Part shown: positions 63,431 to 64,000 of the stretch, in pieces | How positions within the stretch are numbered: the stretch's first letter is position 1 | Layout of the letters: the number at the start of each line of letters is the position of its first letter | Origin: Pseudonocardia thermophila | GTDB taxonomy: Bacteria; Actinomycetota; Actinomycetes; Mycobacteriales; Pseudonocardiaceae | Length of the DNA stretch: 64,000 nt | Assembly (NCBI RefSeq): GCF_900142365.1 | Contig: NZ_FRAP01000002.1 | Location: 124,001 to 188,000, forward strand | Direction: 5' to 3' | The notes under the pieces: model-generated | The model's input: the letters and a program-made list of their open reading frames with translations, nothing else | Told to the model about the DNA's origin: nothing | The model's database searches: none | Program-made: the position numbers and the translations under genes

Positions 63431-63476
63431 CTCCCGCCACGAACACCCTCCGTGGTGTCCCTGCGAGGATCCGGGT

Positions 63477-64000
63477 ATGCCCGGTGGCGCAGCTGCGGTC
63501 CCGACCATTCGGCGGATCACGTACGGCGACGGCGCCTGCCGCTTCGGGGAGCTCTCGCTCCCGCCCGGCGACGCACCCGTTCCCGGCACGGTCGTCGTGG
63601 TCCACGGCGGGTTCTGGCGCGCCGCCTACGGCCTGGAGCTCGGCCGCCCGCTCGCGGCCGACCTCGTGCGCCGCGGCTGGGCGGTGTGGAACGTCGAGTA
63701 CCGCCGCGTCGGCGGTCCCGGGGCCGACGCGGGCGGTTGGCCGGCCACCTTCGAGGACGTCGCCGTCGCGGTCGATGCGCTGGCCGGTCCGGTCGCCGAG
63801 GCCGCGAGCGGCCGGATCGATCCCACCCGGGTGGTCGCGGTGGGGCACTCGGCGGGCGGCCACCTGGCTGCGTGGCTGGCCGCCCGGCCCGGGCTGCCCG
63901 ACGGCGCGCCGGGGGCCGCACCCGCCGTCGTGCTGCTCGGCGCGGTCAGCCAGGCCGGGGTGCTCGACCTGGACGACGGCGCGCGGCAGGGCCTCGGTGC
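63477..64000 (+). CDS. Alpha/beta hydrolase, 3' end outside window
   Basis: About 174 residues are visible. VVVVHGGFW supplies the HGGxW oxyanion motif of the kynurenine-formamidase/esterase group, and VAVGHSAGGHLAAWLA carries the nucleophile elbow Ser. GAGGAT six bases before the ATG suggests a leaderless mRNA. The Asp and His of the triad lie past the right edge. Confidence 0.85.
   Translation, partial: MPGGAAAVPTIRRITYGDGACRFGELSLPPGDAPVPGTVVVVHGGFWRAAYGLELGRPLAADLVRRGWAVWNVEYRRVGGPGADAGGWPATFEDVAVAVDALAGPVAEAASGRIDPTRVVAVGHSAGGHLAAWLAARPGLPDGAPGAAPAVVLLGAVSQAGVLDLDDGARQGLG

Overview
The window is very GC-rich DNA with dense, overlapping gene packing, frequent GTG starts and actinobacterial gene families: Pseudonocardiaceae-like inositol genes, SpoIIM/RDD/MoxR-DUF58, cysteine leader peptides, HrcA-DnaJ-RsmE and L,D-transpeptidase. 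It looks like chromosomal sequence from a Pseudonocardia-type actinobacterium. The genus is inference. I see no rRNA, tRNA, CRISPR array, phage or transposase.

1-1638: an MFS drug exporter (cut by the left edge) and a divergent MarR regulator share a promoter with two copies of a palindromic operator. 1843-18650: a cyclitol (myo-inositol) catabolic island. A GntR repressor faces iolC, a Cgl0158-type aldolase, iolB, iolD, iolA, an iolG-type dehydrogenase, a sugar ABC importer (lipoprotein, permease, single-domain ATPase), a second Gfo/Idh dehydrogenase and an IolE-like TIM barrel, nearly all joined by 1-11 bp overlaps. A LacI regulator then faces a second operon (Fe/2OG dioxygenase, SDR, third Gfo/Idh dehydrogenase) across overlapping promoters and a perfect 14-bp operator. 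Together they can import inositol and convert it to acetyl-CoA-level products. The second operon probably feeds in a modified cyclitol.

18689-36747: single genes: Rieske protein, pentapeptide-repeat protein, a frameshift-riddled SnoaL/ECF-sigma pair, L,D-transpeptidase, membrane protein, class A beta-lactamase, MFS, TetR, Amt, CsoR, threonine dehydratase, PfkB kinase, SRPBCC, IclR, GH6 cellulase, FhuF-like reductase, RDD, SpoIIM and a nitrilase-family amidase. 36834-41982: a five-gene membrane-protein/MoxR/DUF58 operon. 42044-47123: YibE/F protein, methyltransferases, SnoaL and TetR, plus an RDD pseudogene and an HNH-endonuclease remnant.

47159-57734: two sulfur-assimilation operons on the minus strand. 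One is a sulfonate ABC importer (ssuABC) with a small membrane protein and a YeiH-family transporter. The other is sirA - zinc-ribbon protein - cysH - cysD - cysN - sirohydrochlorin chelatase. Each is preceded by a short ORF ending in a Cys-containing peptide, which suggests cysteine-responsive attenuation. The ssu leader belongs to a sequence type I do not recognise, and a second copy of its motif lies inside the same operon.

58001-64000: hemW, a zinc-ribbon gene, a broken ASCH-like gene, hrcA, dnaJ, rsmE, a structured intergenic region resembling the actinobacterial 6C RNA, and the start of an alpha/beta hydrolase. Across the window many first-in-operon genes have a TAnnnT-like -10 box ending 6-7 bases before the start codon, the mark of leaderless mRNAs.
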